Positions 50,641-60,579 of a stretch of DNA of 64,000 nucleotides are shown in pieces; position 1 is the first letter of the stretch; every line of letters begins with the position of its first letter. The DNA is from JAUVDZ01 sp042568205 (GTDB taxonomy: Bacteria > Patescibacteriota > Gracilibacteria > UBA1369 > PNNO01): contig JBHPJE010000004.1 of NCBI GenBank assembly GCA_042568205.1, positions 1 through 64,000 of the forward strand, written 5' to 3'. The position numbers and the translations under genes were made by a program. The notes beneath the pieces were generated by a model, which was given only the letters and a program-made list of their open reading frames with translations, did no database searches and was not told where the DNA came from.

Positions 50641-53600
50641 TTATTCATTTAGAGAAAGTTTATAAAGACTTAAGCTTATAATACCAAATAAAAGTATGCT
50701 TACAAGGATTGTTGAAATTTGTCCACTTGCAGAACCTAATAAATTTACCTGCATATTGCTTAGTCCTTGGTCAATATTGTTATCAAAAATAACATTAACT
50801 TCCTTCATATCGATTCCACCATCTTTACCATAAACTGTTAATCTTACTTTAATTTTTTCAGCTTCAGGATTAAAAGTTGTTGTATAAATACCTGCTTTTG
50901 ATGTTACATAATCTTCATCATCAGCTTTTCTACCATTATTATTAGAATCTACATAAACATTATTATCAAAAACATATTTTTTAATACTTCCTTCTGAATT
51001 TGCAAAGTTAAAACTTGCCTCATCAAAACTGCCTTGTAGATGAATTGCCCCATCTTCAGGACTCAAAGCTGGATCTGTAAGGAAATCTGCCTTTAGATCC
51101 CCTACTGCTTCCTCGACTTCACCAGAATCTTTCACATTAACAAATTTAACAACTTCAGATTCACTATTGTAATTATCTGTAACAATTAATCTAGTTCTAT
51201 AAATTCCAGGTTGTTCATAAGTCCAAATAGGATTTTTTTCAAATGAATCAATATCATTATCCAAAATACCATCTGCATCACTATCAGCACTTGGTAAATT
51301 ACTACTTAAATCGAAATCCCATTTAAATGTATCAAGAACAGTTCCTGCTACTTCATCAGCAACAGAATTATTAATGAATCCTATTTTATTAGTTCCGATT
51401 TGAACAAATCTATAATCAGCAATTGGCTCACCAGCGCTTACATCAACATAAATTTTAACTGGCAATGAAATTGATTCTGCAAAGTTATCATCTATTACTT
51501 TAAGTCTTACATTAATACCTTCATCATCAGGTTGTGTATAAATGTGTGAAATTGTAGATTTAGTAACTTCTTCATTATTTCCAAATCCATCACCTTCAAA
51601 ATCCCAGATATAACTTACTATTTTGCCATCAGGATCATACGAACTACTGGTAAAGTTAACTGTATCTCCTGCCATAACACTTGATCGATCAACATTAAAG
51701 TTAGCAACAGGAATGTCATTTGGCCCGTTAATAACTGTAACTGATGGAAGTACATTTTCTTTAAGAATTTCTCGTGCACTTATTGTAAAGTTTTCCTGAT
51801 CAGTCATTTGAAGACCAAATTTATAAGTAACTGGATCACCTTCAGCCCCTCTTGTACCAAGAGTAACTACGGCTTGTGGATCCTGAGTTATTGTATGCCC
51901 CATAGACATGCTTGAATCTTTTTCGTTGTAATACCACCATAGATATTTAACGATTTGTCCGTCTGGATCCTTTGCCCCAACAGCTTCAAGCTTAACTCTC
52001 ACTGGAGTAGTTAAATCGCTTTGCTGAGGAACTGCAGTAAATGCCTGCATAGTTGGAAGCTCTCCAACTACTTTAATATTAATACCTGCAACTGAAGTTC
52101 TAGTTAAGTCATCTTTATCCAGCACTTTTAATGAAGCATAGTAATGACCAGGATCTTCTGGACTTAAATCAGTATAAGTATGAGTTATTTTTTTCTCTGT
52201 TGATCTTTGAGTATCTCCAAAATCCCATTGATAACCAAGTCTTCTACTTGTTCCATCAACATTTAAAGATCTTTCTGCATTAAATACAATTACAGATTTT
52301 CGATTCACTTCAATTGGCTCAGTAAAGTCATATATTTCATTCCCATCTACTTCAACTGCGATAACAGCAACAGGGCTATTAGCATCACCTATAACAATTC
52401 TACGTTTAATTGTATTTTCATTATCTTCTCTATCAAATACAGTCAAACGAACATCGTAAGATCCTGCTAAATCGTAAATATGCTTAACATCAGTTCTACC
52501 ACCAACCATATCACCTGAAACATCGGTAGTTTCATCTCCAAAATTCCATTCATATGCAACAGCGTTTTCAGAAATTCCCATAAAATCAATAGTTGTCTCA
52601 CCATTTTCATCAAGAATTCCTGCAGCCTGTTCTACATTTCCAAAAGCAACATCTAAGATACTACTAACTTGAATAATTTGTTCATGAATTATTCCTGGAT
52701 TTTCAGGTTCATTCAAATCATCAACTTGAAGTGAAACTTTGTAGTCTCCAGTTCTAAAAAATTTTAAATACATTGATTCTTTATTAGCACCTTCTGTATC
52801 AACTTCTCCAGTTAAAGGATCAATAAAATCATAATCTTCATCAATTGCATGCACTTTCCATTTATAAATATACTGTCCAGTTTGTATATTTCCATCAGGA
52901 TCCAAGCTTTGCGAACCATCTAGATAGTAAATATGAGGCTTACTGTTGTCTGGATTAGTAAAAATAAACTTAGCTTCAGGGGGCTGAGATTCAATTGTTA
53001 AAACAGATGAATCTGTAGCAACGTTCCCTAAATTGTCAGTCACTCTTAAATTAACTGCGTAAACTCCTGGGCTATCAAAAGATTTTATAAAACTTTGGTC
53101 GGTTTCCTCAGCAGCATATCTTAACTGCGTATTATTAATTTTCCAATTATATCCAGTAATCTGACCTCCATCTGTAGATGAATTACTTGCATCAAAAGTA
53201 ATATCTTCGTTTATTCGTGCAACATTACTAGGTAACACATCAACTCTAGCAGCAGGAGAATCAACGACTACTTCAAATACTTTTCTATCTTTAATTCCTC
53301 TTGAATCTTCAACTTCAATTACAACAGGATATGTTCCTTCTTCACCGTAATAATGTGTTTGAATATCCTGAGCAACCATTTCTCCAAAGATTCTATCGCT
53401 TCCATCTCCAAATGCCCAACCAATTGTTTGAACATATGTTTCACCTGCTTCCTGAGCTTGTTCTGTTTGGAATCCTCCACGAGTTTCAGAAGCATCAAAA
53501 GTAATACCAATGTCTCTTGCTTCTGTTAAAGTTACATTTAATCTATTTTTATCAATTACAAGGAATCCATCTTTGTAGAAACTCATGTAACCAAGATATC

Positions 53601-55083
53601 TTTCCCCTACTGCAACCTGTAAATTTATTTGAGATGCAGGTGGTTTAATTGTGATGTCCTTATATGCAATGCCTGAGGCAATTGCATTAGTTGAATCACC
53701 TTTAATTTTTAATTTGATAATATATGAACCAACTTTTCTATATACATGTGAAGTAGCGAATTTCCCTTCAACTAATGTTCCGTCACCAAAATCCCATTCA
53801 ATATCTCCTTCATTAATACTTTGGAAATCCGGTCTTGCAGACTTCAATGCATCAACATTCACTATTAATGGTGCATTACCTTCATCAACATCAGCTGAAA
53901 TAACCGCTGCAACAAACTGAATATTCATCACAACCTGATGGAGTTCGTTTAATGCTTCTAATGCATCAACTACTTTTACATTTGAAGGAATATCAAATGC
54001 TGTTGGGATTAATAATTCTAGTGCATCAACAGCCCTATCATAAGCAACTCCAAAATCAGTTTCAGCAGTTGTAACTAATCCTGATTCATCAATTAAAGCT
54101 TTTAAATCTTCTAGATTATTCAGAATTTCGTCGATTTTATCTGCAAAGTCTAACAAGTTTGCTCTCCAAATACTTTCACCTTCTGGACCAGCTTGTGTTA
54201 GATAATTATCAATATTTAATTGTAGTTCAGCACTTTCATCAACCCACCAAAAAGTCCAATCGTCTTCTAATTGTTGTTGAGATTGTCTTAAGAAAATATC
54301 CACATAATCTTCTGCATCACTTGATACTTCAGAAACTCTACTTAACTCTCCAGATGCATTTTTAACTCTTTGAAGTGCTCTTTTAATATCACTTAAGAAA
54401 ACATGTAGTTGTTCTGCTCGATCAACATAAGGCACTGATTCAAGATCACCAAGTGCATCATTCACATCAACATAATGTGCGTAATTAGTTGCAAGATCAC
54501 GTGCAGCCTTTTCAACTTGATTTGCTGCAGCAAAGAATAACCTTCTTACACTTTGAGTTTGATCACCTGTTAATTCACTTGGAGCAGAACTTGAAAGTGT
54601 AGTTTCAGTATCTGGGCCAAGATCAGTTCCTTTTCCTACTCCTTTTATTACTGTGTTGACTAAAGCATAAGAAACTAAAATTATCACAATTCCAATAACT
54701 GCGTACATTACAGATTTTTTTCCTTTTGTTGTTTGTTCTTCAGCTCCTCCTGCAATTACATACATAAATCCTCCGTAAATCACCATTATAACTGCAACAA
54801 GCCCAAGGAATCCAAGAACAAAGTTAACTGCATTAACAATAAAATCTCTTAAATTTGTTTGCTGAGTTAATGTAGGATCATATCCTTCTGAACTTGGTGC
54901 TTGCAGTCCTCCCTGAAATTGAGTAAAGCTTGTTGCTTCCTCGCCTCCACAAGAGAAAAATCCACCAGTAGATTTTGCCAAATCTCCACAAAGATCCGCA
55001 CTTGCGGTTTGTACAGATACAAAGAATGTCGCAATTAATGCGATAATAAATGTAAGTAATATGTATTTGTTTAGTTTCTTCAT
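50641..55083 (-). CDS. Giant PKD-repeat protein with N-terminal VirB2/TrbC-like unit (1480 aa)
   Basis: The signal peptide (about 5-29) is followed by a two-helix unit (about 80-148: NFVLGFLGLVAVIMVIYGGF...AGGAEEQTTKGKKSVMYAVIGIVIILVSYALV) that matches the VirB2/TrbC-like units of the two upstream genes. A helical region follows (about 165-390), then about ten PKD-like domains (about 395-1410; YEWNFGDE, YQWDFGDT, YIWDFEGDG and others), some degenerate. One last membrane helix (about 1450-1474) precedes a short tail. So both ends lie in the membrane and the PKD rod is outside. It has its own promoter (55108-55136). No catalytic motif is present; the protein looks structural. Confidence 0.9.
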   Translation of the reverse strand: MKKLNKYILLTFIIALIATFFVSVQTASADLCGDLAKSTGGFFSCGGEEATSFTQFQGGLQAPSSEGYDPTLTQQTNLRDFIVNAVNFVLGFLGLVAVIMVIYGGFMYVIAGGAEEQTTKGKKSVMYAVIGIVIILVSYALVNTVIKGVGKGTDLGPDTETTLSSSAPSELTGDQTQSVRRLFFAAANQVEKAARDLATNYAHYVDVNDALGDLESVPYVDRAEQLHVFLSDIKRALQRVKNASGELSRVSEVSSDAEDYVDIFLRQSQQQLEDDWTFWWVDESAELQLNIDNYLTQAGPEGESIWRANLLDFADKIDEILNNLEDLKALIDESGLVTTAETDFGVAYDRAVDALELLIPTAFDIPSNVKVVDALEALNELHQVVMNIQFVAAVISADVDEGNAPLIVNVDALKSARPDFQSINEGDIEWDFGDGTLVEGKFATSHVYRKVGSYIIKLKIKGDSTNAIASGIAYKDITIKPPASQINLQVAVGERYLGYMSFYKDGFLVIDKNRLNVTLTEARDIGITFDASETRGGFQTEQAQEAGETYVQTIGWAFGDGSDRIFGEMVAQDIQTHYYGEEGTYPVVIEVEDSRGIKDRKVFEVVVDSPAARVDVLPSNVARINEDITFDASNSSTDGGQITGYNWKINNTQLRYAAEETDQSFIKSFDSPGVYAVNLRVTDNLGNVATDSSVLTIESQPPEAKFIFTNPDNSKPHIYYLDGSQSLDPDGNIQTGQYIYKWKVHAIDEDYDFIDPLTGEVDTEGANKESMYLKFFRTGDYKVSLQVDDLNEPENPGIIHEQIIQVSSILDVAFGNVEQAAGILDENGETTIDFMGISENAVAYEWNFGDETTDVSGDMVGGRTDVKHIYDLAGSYDVRLTVFDREDNENTIKRRIVIGDANSPVAVIAVEVDGNEIYDFTEPIEVNRKSVIVFNAERSLNVDGTSRRLGYQWDFGDTQRSTEKKITHTYTDLSPEDPGHYYASLKVLDKDDLTRTSVAGINIKVVGELPTMQAFTAVPQQSDLTTPVRVKLEAVGAKDPDGQIVKYLWWYYNEKDSSMSMGHTITQDPQAVVTLGTRGAEGDPVTYKFGLQMTDQENFTISAREILKENVLPSVTVINGPNDIPVANFNVDRSSVMAGDTVNFTSSSYDPDGKIVSYIWDFEGDGFGNNEEVTKSTISHIYTQPDDEGINVRLKVIDDNFAESISLPVKIYVDVSAGEPIADYRFVQIGTNKIGFINNSVADEVAGTVLDTFKWDFDLSSNLPSADSDADGILDNDIDSFEKNPIWTYEQPGIYRTRLIVTDNYNSESEVVKFVNVKDSGEVEEAVGDLKADFLTDPALSPEDGAIHLQGSFDEASFNFANSEGSIKKYVFDNNVYVDSNNNGRKADDEDYVTSKAGIYTTTFNPEAEKIKVRLTVYGKDGGIDMKEVNVIFDNNIDQGLSNMQVNLLGSASGQISTILVSILLFGIISLSLYKLSLNE

Positions 55084-55107
55084 TATTTTATTTTAATTTT
55101 TCCTTAT

Positions 55108-55136
55108 ATTATAGCAGAAAATTAAGGTTTTTTCAA
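55108..55136 (-). promoter_or_regulatory. Promoter for the 1480-aa PKD gene
   Basis: On the minus strand: TTGAAA (55136-55131), 17 bases and TATAAT (55113-55108). It resembles the promoter at 37523 in both boxes and in the bases around the -10. Confidence 0.8.
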
Positions 55137-55145
55137 TTGTAAATG

Positions 55146-56090
55146 TTAAGTTCCTGGTTCAAGCTGAATAACTGTATTTACCAGTGCAAAAGCGCCTAAA
55201 CCGAGCACCATTGCAATAACAGCACCAATCAATACTTTTTTAGCATTTTGCGTCTTTTCTTCGTTTCCTGTAGCTGTTACATAAAGGAAACCTCCATACA
55301 TTGAAGCAATAAATGCTGATATTGAAATAAATGCTGATGTAAAGTTGGTAAATCTAACAATCATTAATATTCCCTGCCTTGCTTCTGGAATCTTTGAACC
55401 CTTATCCGGGAATAAGAAATCCTGAACAACAAATTCAGCAAGTCCAATAATAAATAAACCTACAACAAGCCAAGTAATTTGCTTTTTCACCTTTGTTTGA
55501 GCTTCTTCATTACCTGCACTTACAAGAAGTCTAAATCCTGCAACAACCATCATAAATATTGCTAAAGCACCTGCAACAAGCATGGCAATATTATAAAATC
55601 CTTTAATTTGTCTTGTACCTTCAGTTGCTGCTATCTGAGCAGTAGCTTCACTATCATAAACCTCTCCTTCAAGCCCAAAAAACACATTTTTGACTAACAC
55701 ATCGGCAACTATTATCATAACAACACCAGTAGCAAGCATTATCATTTGCTCTTTCATCTTTGGCATAACTTCGTCAATCTTCTTTCTGGCTAAGATAAGC
55801 CTTCCGCCAGTGATTATAATCATAATAACCGCAATTGAAGCTATTAAAAATTTAAAGAAATCCAAAGTGAAATATATTGCTGTAGTTATATTAGAAACTC
55901 CTTGCTTTTTAATTGCATCACCATGAGTCAAAGTGTCGTATGTCGGTAGTTCAGTTGCCCCTTCAATTATTTCAAGATATCCATCAAATTTTGCATTAAC
56001 CTGTTCATTCATAACAATATTAACTGATAAAACCAGTGTAGTTATTGCCATGACTAAGGCCAATGATGTTAGGAATTTATTAATTTTCAT
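55146..56090 (-). CDS. Membrane protein of three VirB2/TrbC-like units (314 aa)
   Basis: The signal-like helix (about 8-28) is followed by three copies of a two-helix unit: first helix ending in GGR/GFR/GGF, a polar loop with charged residues (ARKKIDEVMPKMKEQ; SAGNEEAQTKVKKQ; TATGNEEKTQNAKKV), then a second helix. They lie at about 75-130, 165-220 and 255-308. The loop motif AxGxEE-x4-AKK is shared with the neighbouring 377-aa and 1480-aa proteins. VirB2/TrbC pilins of type IV secretion have one such unit, so this looks like a fused, three-unit relative. It starts 7 bases after the 377-aa gene. Function is unknown. Confidence 0.85.
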   Translation of the reverse strand: MKINKFLTSLALVMAITTLVLSVNIVMNEQVNAKFDGYLEIIEGATELPTYDTLTHGDAIKKQGVSNITTAIYFTLDFFKFLIASIAVIMIIITGGRLILARKKIDEVMPKMKEQMIMLATGVVMIIVADVLVKNVFFGLEGEVYDSEATAQIAATEGTRQIKGFYNIAMLVAGALAIFMMVVAGFRLLVSAGNEEAQTKVKKQITWLVVGLFIIGLAEFVVQDFLFPDKGSKIPEARQGILMIVRFTNFTSAFISISAFIASMYGGFLYVTATGNEEKTQNAKKVLIGAVIAMVLGLGAFALVNTVIQLEPGT

Positions 56091-56097
56091 ATTTGAT

Positions 56098-57231
56098 TTA
56101 TGGGCTAAATTGACCAGCTACAATCGTACTTACTATTGCAAATGAACCGTAAATAAGCACCATCCCGGCAATTGAAAGGAATATAATTTTCTTTGCTTTA
56201 TTTGTTTGTTCTTCCTTTCCTCCAGCTGTTGCATACATAATTGCACCCACAATAAGCATTAGAATTGCAAGCGGAGCTACAAATGTAACAGCCATATTAG
56301 TAAATCCAATCATTTCCTGAACTGCTCGTGTTGGATTAATAGCAGGATCCAATCCCATAGAAGAGTATTTTGAAGGATCAACAATATATAAAACTTTATC
56401 AATTAAAGTAGTAGCTAAAATTATGGCAACTAAACCAACTGAAGTATAAATAAGATTTTTCTTATCTAAAGCTATACTCTCTTCACTTCCTGCCAGACCA
56501 ATAAGCCTGATCCCATTTCTAATAAACATAAATATCGCAACTCCTCCAATCAAATATTTAATAAATGTAATTATAACTCTGGTTTCCTGTTTAAATAATG
56601 CTGCCTGTCGAATAATATTATTCGGATCTTTTAAAAATCCACCTCTGGCACATTCAGTCTCCCCCGGAGCACAGGCAACTGATAAAACTTTTGCAAATTC
56701 ATCACCAAATCCAATTATTAATAAACCAATTATTCCGTATGTTATGGCATTTTTTTGCTTTGTAATCGTATCATCATTACCCTGTGAAATAATTAATTTA
56801 AGTGCAGAAAGCATTATAAATAGCACAGCAACTGCACCCAGAATAAACTTTGCATTTCTAATAAGACCATTAGCAAATTCACTAAGCATTCCAGTAGGCG
56901 TAGTACTTGATAATTTAGGGAAATCCGGATACGCCGCAGGATTTAAAGGAATATAAATATAATCATCTTTGTATGCACCAGGTTCGGTTACAGGTGTTGA
57001 AGTAGTTGTTGGTGAAGTTTTAGCAGGAGCTACTGCGCTTGGAGCAGACCCTGCACCACTTCCCCCAGTCCCTTGAGCAGCAGTTCCACCTGAGCTACCA
57101 CCACCAGTACCAGATGTAACATCCTGCGCACTAGTAATTGGTGCAAGCATCGCTAAAACTATTCCTAAAACAAAAAGAAATGCTACGAATTCTTTTAAAA
57201 ATCTACTAATTGTTTTTTGTTTTTGGGCCAT
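56098..57231 (-). CDS. Membrane protein of three VirB2/TrbC-like units with Gly/Ser/Thr-rich N-terminus (377 aa)
   Basis: The signal helix (about 14-34) and a low-complexity Gly/Ser/Thr/Ala/Pro stretch (about 38-80) are followed by three two-helix units (about 120-180, 215-280 and 310-372). Their loops read SQGNDDTITKQKN, LAGSEESIALDKKN and TAGGKEEQTNKAKK, the same motif as in the 314-aa protein. One extra loop holds a Cys pair (CAPGETEC, about 186-193) that may form a disulfide outside. It lies 11 bases after the 797-aa gene. It is probably a paralogue of the 314-aa protein by tandem duplication. Confidence 0.85.
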   Translation of the reverse strand: MAQKQKTISRFLKEFVAFLFVLGIVLAMLAPITSAQDVTSGTGGGSSGGTAAQGTGGSGAGSAPSAVAPAKTSPTTTSTPVTEPGAYKDDYIYIPLNPAAYPDFPKLSSTTPTGMLSEFANGLIRNAKFILGAVAVLFIMLSALKLIISQGNDDTITKQKNAITYGIIGLLIIGFGDEFAKVLSVACAPGETECARGGFLKDPNNIIRQAALFKQETRVIITFIKYLIGGVAIFMFIRNGIRLIGLAGSEESIALDKKNLIYTSVGLVAIILATTLIDKVLYIVDPSKYSSMGLDPAINPTRAVQEMIGFTNMAVTFVAPLAILMLIVGAIMYATAGGKEEQTNKAKKIIFLSIAGMVLIYGSFAIVSTIVAGQFSP

Positions 57232-57242
57232 TTATTTAATTT

Positions 57243-59636
57243 TTAGGCTTTTGCTTTTTTTGGTTGTTTCTTCTTTTTGATTGCTTCTTCGAAAACTGGG
57301 ATGAGAGCATCGGTATGTTTTATTAATTGTTTTCTTAATTTATCTGATCTGACTATATCTCTTGAACTTCCATTATTTTTTTTAAATCTAATAAATTTTA
57401 TTATTTTAGGTTGGTCCTTCTTGTTGAAATCTTCCAACTTCCCATTTAATTTTTTTTGTAAACTTTTAAGTTTATCAAATTTAGTTAAAGCCGTCATTCG
57501 CTCATTTATTGTTCTTTGTAATTTTGAAGGAAGCTTCTTAATATCATTTGCATCAGGCTTTTTAAATGTAACTTTAATTGTATCTTTGTTATAAAATGGA
57601 ACTCTTTTGCTGGTCATTTTATTTCCCTTCAACAGATAAGCTGTCTTTTCACCTGGAACATACAATGCTTCTCTTTTTCCTTTTGGGCCATCGATTGTGA
57701 TATATGCAAACTTATCTCTTACGTTATTAAAATTCATTAATTGATGGATTTTTCTATTTAATAATTTTCTTTCATTCCTATTAGGCTTTTCTTTTCCAAC
57801 AGTAAATTTATAAGGATCTTTTGCATCGTAATTAATCAAACCTTTAAAATCAGGATTTAAATGGGCTTCCATATTTGCTCTATCCTTCTTAAATTTCTCT
57901 TTTGCTTTTTGAGCCTCAGTTTTCTCTGACGCTGCTTTTTGTTCTTCTTTGGTCAATACTCCAAGTTCTTTTGAACCGCTTCTATCAATCTTTCCTTTCT
58001 TATCCTGCTTTGCTACCAATAATTTATTTGTTCTTGTATGAAATAAATATGTACGTCCTCCTGCTGTGATTTTAAATTCACCCTGACCACCACCTTCATT
58101 TCTAAAATACACTTTTGTTCCTCCTTCATTGATTACGAGTCCATAGCCACCACGTGTACTTCCAGGCAATCTTGCATTCTTGGCATAATCTCTTAATGAT
58201 TGCTTTACTTGATTCAATTCTCCCATATTTTTCATTTTCAATTGACTCAAATTCTTTTGAAAACTAGCCATTACTGAATGAGCTTTTATTACATGAAGTG
58301 CTTTTAAATGATCTGGATGTCCACCTTCCTGAGGAGTACTTAAATCAAAACCACCGCCTGCTTCAGTCCCATCTCCTGTCATATAACATACTACTTTACC
58401 TTGTCTATAAATAACCATTGTAGGATATCCCCTGTATGATTTATTCGGATCTTTTGGTTTTGGCCAGTTTATTGCTGCAGCTTCATAGCCATCAGGTAAT
58501 GATGTTGTTTTTACTTTTCCAGGACTGCCATTATGTAAAAGACCTTTCACATTGTTGAGAACTTTATTTTTTGCTTCACTAAAATTAGGTGCAGTCCCAT
58601 TTTCAAGATGATTTAGATTCTCAACCATAGTTCTTTGACTTTCACTTAATTTTTTCAATTCTTCTTTGCTCATTCTCCCAGGAGCTTTTATTGGAGTGCC
58701 TGGCTTTGGAGCTGGTCCAATACTTTCATAAAGAGGATCTGATGGTGGCATCTCATTAGGCTTTGTAGCATTAGCAGGATTTGGCGGAATTGTTATTTTT
58801 TGTTTTTTTGCTTCTTTATCAATTTCTGTATTTAAATCTGTTAAGAGTTCGTTTCTTTTTTTAGGATCTGTTTTTGCATCAGCTAATTTTTTTATTTTTT
58901 TAATTGTTTGTAAACTCTCATAAGCCTGCTTATATTGTTTTGATCCTTTCATTGCCTGATTATGTGTATATTTGCCTCTTTTTTTCTCTAATACTCCTTC
59001 AAGGAATTTAATTTTATAGGCAATATCTGCACTTAATTTTTCATTTTTTTGTTCAATGGTTTGCGGTTTTTCATTTTGCGCCTCTGGTTTTCCTGCGGCA
59101 GCTTTTGGAGGTGCAGCTGGTGTTCGAGAAGGTTGTGCAGTAGCTTGAGTTGCAGGTTTTCTTTTAGAAATATTGATAAATTTCTTTTTCTTACCTCTAC
59201 GTTTTCCGCTTCTTAAATATGCTTGCTCATTATGATAATCAATTCTACTTTGAAGATGCTGATCAATCCCTTTTAATGTTTGTTTTTTTACTTCCCCTTT
59301 TAATTTTTTGGCTTTTTCTAATTTTTCTTTCAATAATTTCACAGTATCTTTCATCACACTTGCTCTCTCTTTAATTTTTTCTGCTTGCCTTCTTCTTCTT
59401 TTACTTTTACTTTTTGACAATTTATTTCCCTTCTCCTCAAGATTAGTTGCGACTTCATCAAATTGATTCAACTTATGTTCAACATCTTTTTGTAGTTCAT
59501 CAGCACTTTTTGGTTTTTGAGAAGGCCCTTTTGGCGCTCCTCCAGGCGTAGCCGGAGGTTTCCCTCCGGGACCCATATACAAAAACTTACTTTCAAATAG
59601 GAAATTATTAATATATTTTTGAAACAAATTTTTCAT
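57243..59636 (-). CDS. Large basic protein, first gene of the envelope locus (797 aa)
   Basis: A 797-residue, very Lys-rich protein. The N-terminus MKNLFQKYINNFLFESKFLY is followed by MGPGGKPPATPGGAPKGPSQ and a basic coiled coil (about 45-145, with RRRRQAEK). A Pro/Ala linker (about 155-195) and more helical sequence lead to a globular region (about 340-600: GYPTMVIYRQGKVVCYMTGDG) and a basic C-terminus (KKKKQPKKAKA). The M at residue 21 could be an alternative start. There is no signal peptide or membrane span. It may be the cytoplasmic base or regulator of the envelope structure, inferred only from operon position. No family is recognised. Confidence 0.78.
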   Translation of the reverse strand: MKNLFQKYINNFLFESKFLYMGPGGKPPATPGGAPKGPSQKPKSADELQKDVEHKLNQFDEVATNLEEKGNKLSKSKSKRRRRQAEKIKERASVMKDTVKLLKEKLEKAKKLKGEVKKQTLKGIDQHLQSRIDYHNEQAYLRSGKRRGKKKKFINISKRKPATQATAQPSRTPAAPPKAAAGKPEAQNEKPQTIEQKNEKLSADIAYKIKFLEGVLEKKRGKYTHNQAMKGSKQYKQAYESLQTIKKIKKLADAKTDPKKRNELLTDLNTEIDKEAKKQKITIPPNPANATKPNEMPPSDPLYESIGPAPKPGTPIKAPGRMSKEELKKLSESQRTMVENLNHLENGTAPNFSEAKNKVLNNVKGLLHNGSPGKVKTTSLPDGYEAAAINWPKPKDPNKSYRGYPTMVIYRQGKVVCYMTGDGTEAGGGFDLSTPQEGGHPDHLKALHVIKAHSVMASFQKNLSQLKMKNMGELNQVKQSLRDYAKNARLPGSTRGGYGLVINEGGTKVYFRNEGGGQGEFKITAGGRTYLFHTRTNKLLVAKQDKKGKIDRSGSKELGVLTKEEQKAASEKTEAQKAKEKFKKDRANMEAHLNPDFKGLINYDAKDPYKFTVGKEKPNRNERKLLNRKIHQLMNFNNVRDKFAYITIDGPKGKREALYVPGEKTAYLLKGNKMTSKRVPFYNKDTIKVTFKKPDANDIKKLPSKLQRTINERMTALTKFDKLKSLQKKLNGKLEDFNKKDQPKIIKFIRFKKNNGSSRDIVRSDKLRKQLIKHTDALIPVFEEAIKKKKQPKKAKA

Positions 59637-59756
59637 TTTGTTTTTTTTTATTTATTTTCTTCTTATTATTTTAACATAAAATGCCCTAAAAATAAAGGGA
59701 TTATGGCCTCTTAAGTGGTCGTGTCGGTTGAGGCACAAAATTTTGCTAATTTTCGC

Positions 59757-59785
59757 TTGCATAAAATAAAATTTAATAATATAAT
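59757..59785 (+). promoter_or_regulatory. Promoter of the secE-nusG-rplK-rplA operon
   Basis: TTGCAT (59757-59762), 17 bases and TATAAT (59780-59785). The secE ATG is at 59838, which leaves a leader of about 45 bases. The rest of the gap (59637-59756) holds an imperfect GCCTC...GAGGC inverted repeat that I cannot assign. Confidence 0.7.
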
Positions 59786-59837
59786 CTTTTTCGAACAGGG
59801 GGCTTTTTAAGAGTGTTCCCGTTAAACAATAATTATC

Positions 59838-60032
59838 ATGGCAAAAAAAGCATTATTTGGATACTTCACAGATAGTTGGCAGGAGCTTAAAAAAGTAACC
59901 TGGCCAACAAAAAATCAGGCTATAAAACTAACTGGAATTGTACTAGGATTCTGTTTTGTTTCAGCAGTAGTTTTAGGACTGGTAGATGGAATATTCAGTT
60001 ACGTTTATAAATTATTACTTACACTAGCATAA
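59838..60032 (+). CDS. secE: Protein translocase subunit SecE
   Basis: A 64-residue protein with the SecE signature SWQELKKVTWPTKNQAIKLT (residues 12-31), followed by one membrane helix (about 33-55). The small, single-span form is the usual one outside the gammaproteobacteria. SecE clamps SecY in the Sec translocon. One base separates its stop from the nusG start, the classical secE-nusG order. Confidence 0.95.
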   Translation: MAKKALFGYFTDSWQELKKVTWPTKNQAIKLTGIVLGFCFVSAVVLGLVDGIFSYVYKLLLTLA

Positions 60033-60033
60033 T

Positions 60034-60579
60034 ATGGCTAAACAAGCTGCAGGTACAGGTCGACATTGGTATGTGGTTCACACATATTCAGGATATGAAG
60101 ATGCTGTACGCGAAGCTTTACAACAAAGAATTGAAACAATGAATATGCAGGATTATATATTCGATGTTGTTGTGCCAAAAGAAACTCAAATTGTTATTAA
60201 AAAAGGTGAACCTACTACAGAAGAAAAAAGAATTTTCCCAGGTTATGTTCTTGTTGATATGACAGTAACTGATGAATCATGGTATGTGGTTCGAAATACT
60301 CCAAATGTAACTGGATTTGTAGGATCTGGAACTACTCCGGTTCCTGTTTCTGAAGATGAATGGAAGGTTATTGAAAAACATATGGGTAAGGAAGAACCAA
60401 GATTTAAAATCGACTTCAGCATTAGTGATACTGTTACAGTTCTTGATGGACCTTTTGCAAATTATGAAGGTATCATCAATAAAATCGACGAAGAAAAAGG
60501 TAAAGTTACTGTTATGATCACTATCTTCGAACGTGAAACTCCTGTTGAACTCGACTTTACACAAGTTAAGAAGAAATAA
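60034..60579 (+). CDS. nusG: Transcription termination/antitermination factor NusG
   Basis: A 181-residue protein. The NGN domain (about 8-115) begins HWYVVHTYSGYED and contains RIFPGYVLVDM and TPNVTGFVG. The KOW domain (about 125-181) contains VTVLDGPFANYEGIINKIDEEKGKV. Length and motifs are standard. NusG binds RNA polymerase and links it to Rho or the ribosome. Its stop overlaps the next start by one base (TAATG). Confidence 0.97.
   Translation: MAKQAAGTGRHWYVVHTYSGYEDAVREALQQRIETMNMQDYIFDVVVPKETQIVIKKGEPTTEEKRIFPGYVLVDMTVTDESWYVVRNTPNVTGFVGSGTTPVPVSEDEWKVIEKHMGKEEPRFKIDFSISDTVTVLDGPFANYEGIINKIDEEKGKVTVMITIFERETPVELDFTQVKKK

Noticed and set aside
55146..57231. A complete type IV secretion system
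   Set aside because: Only VirB2/TrbC-like units are present; no VirB4, VirB11 or VirD4 ATPase or other channel subunits are seen in the window.
59700..59756. A small RNA or tRNA remnant before secE
   Set aside because: GCCTC...GAGGC can pair, but no cloverleaf, promoter or terminator supports an RNA gene.
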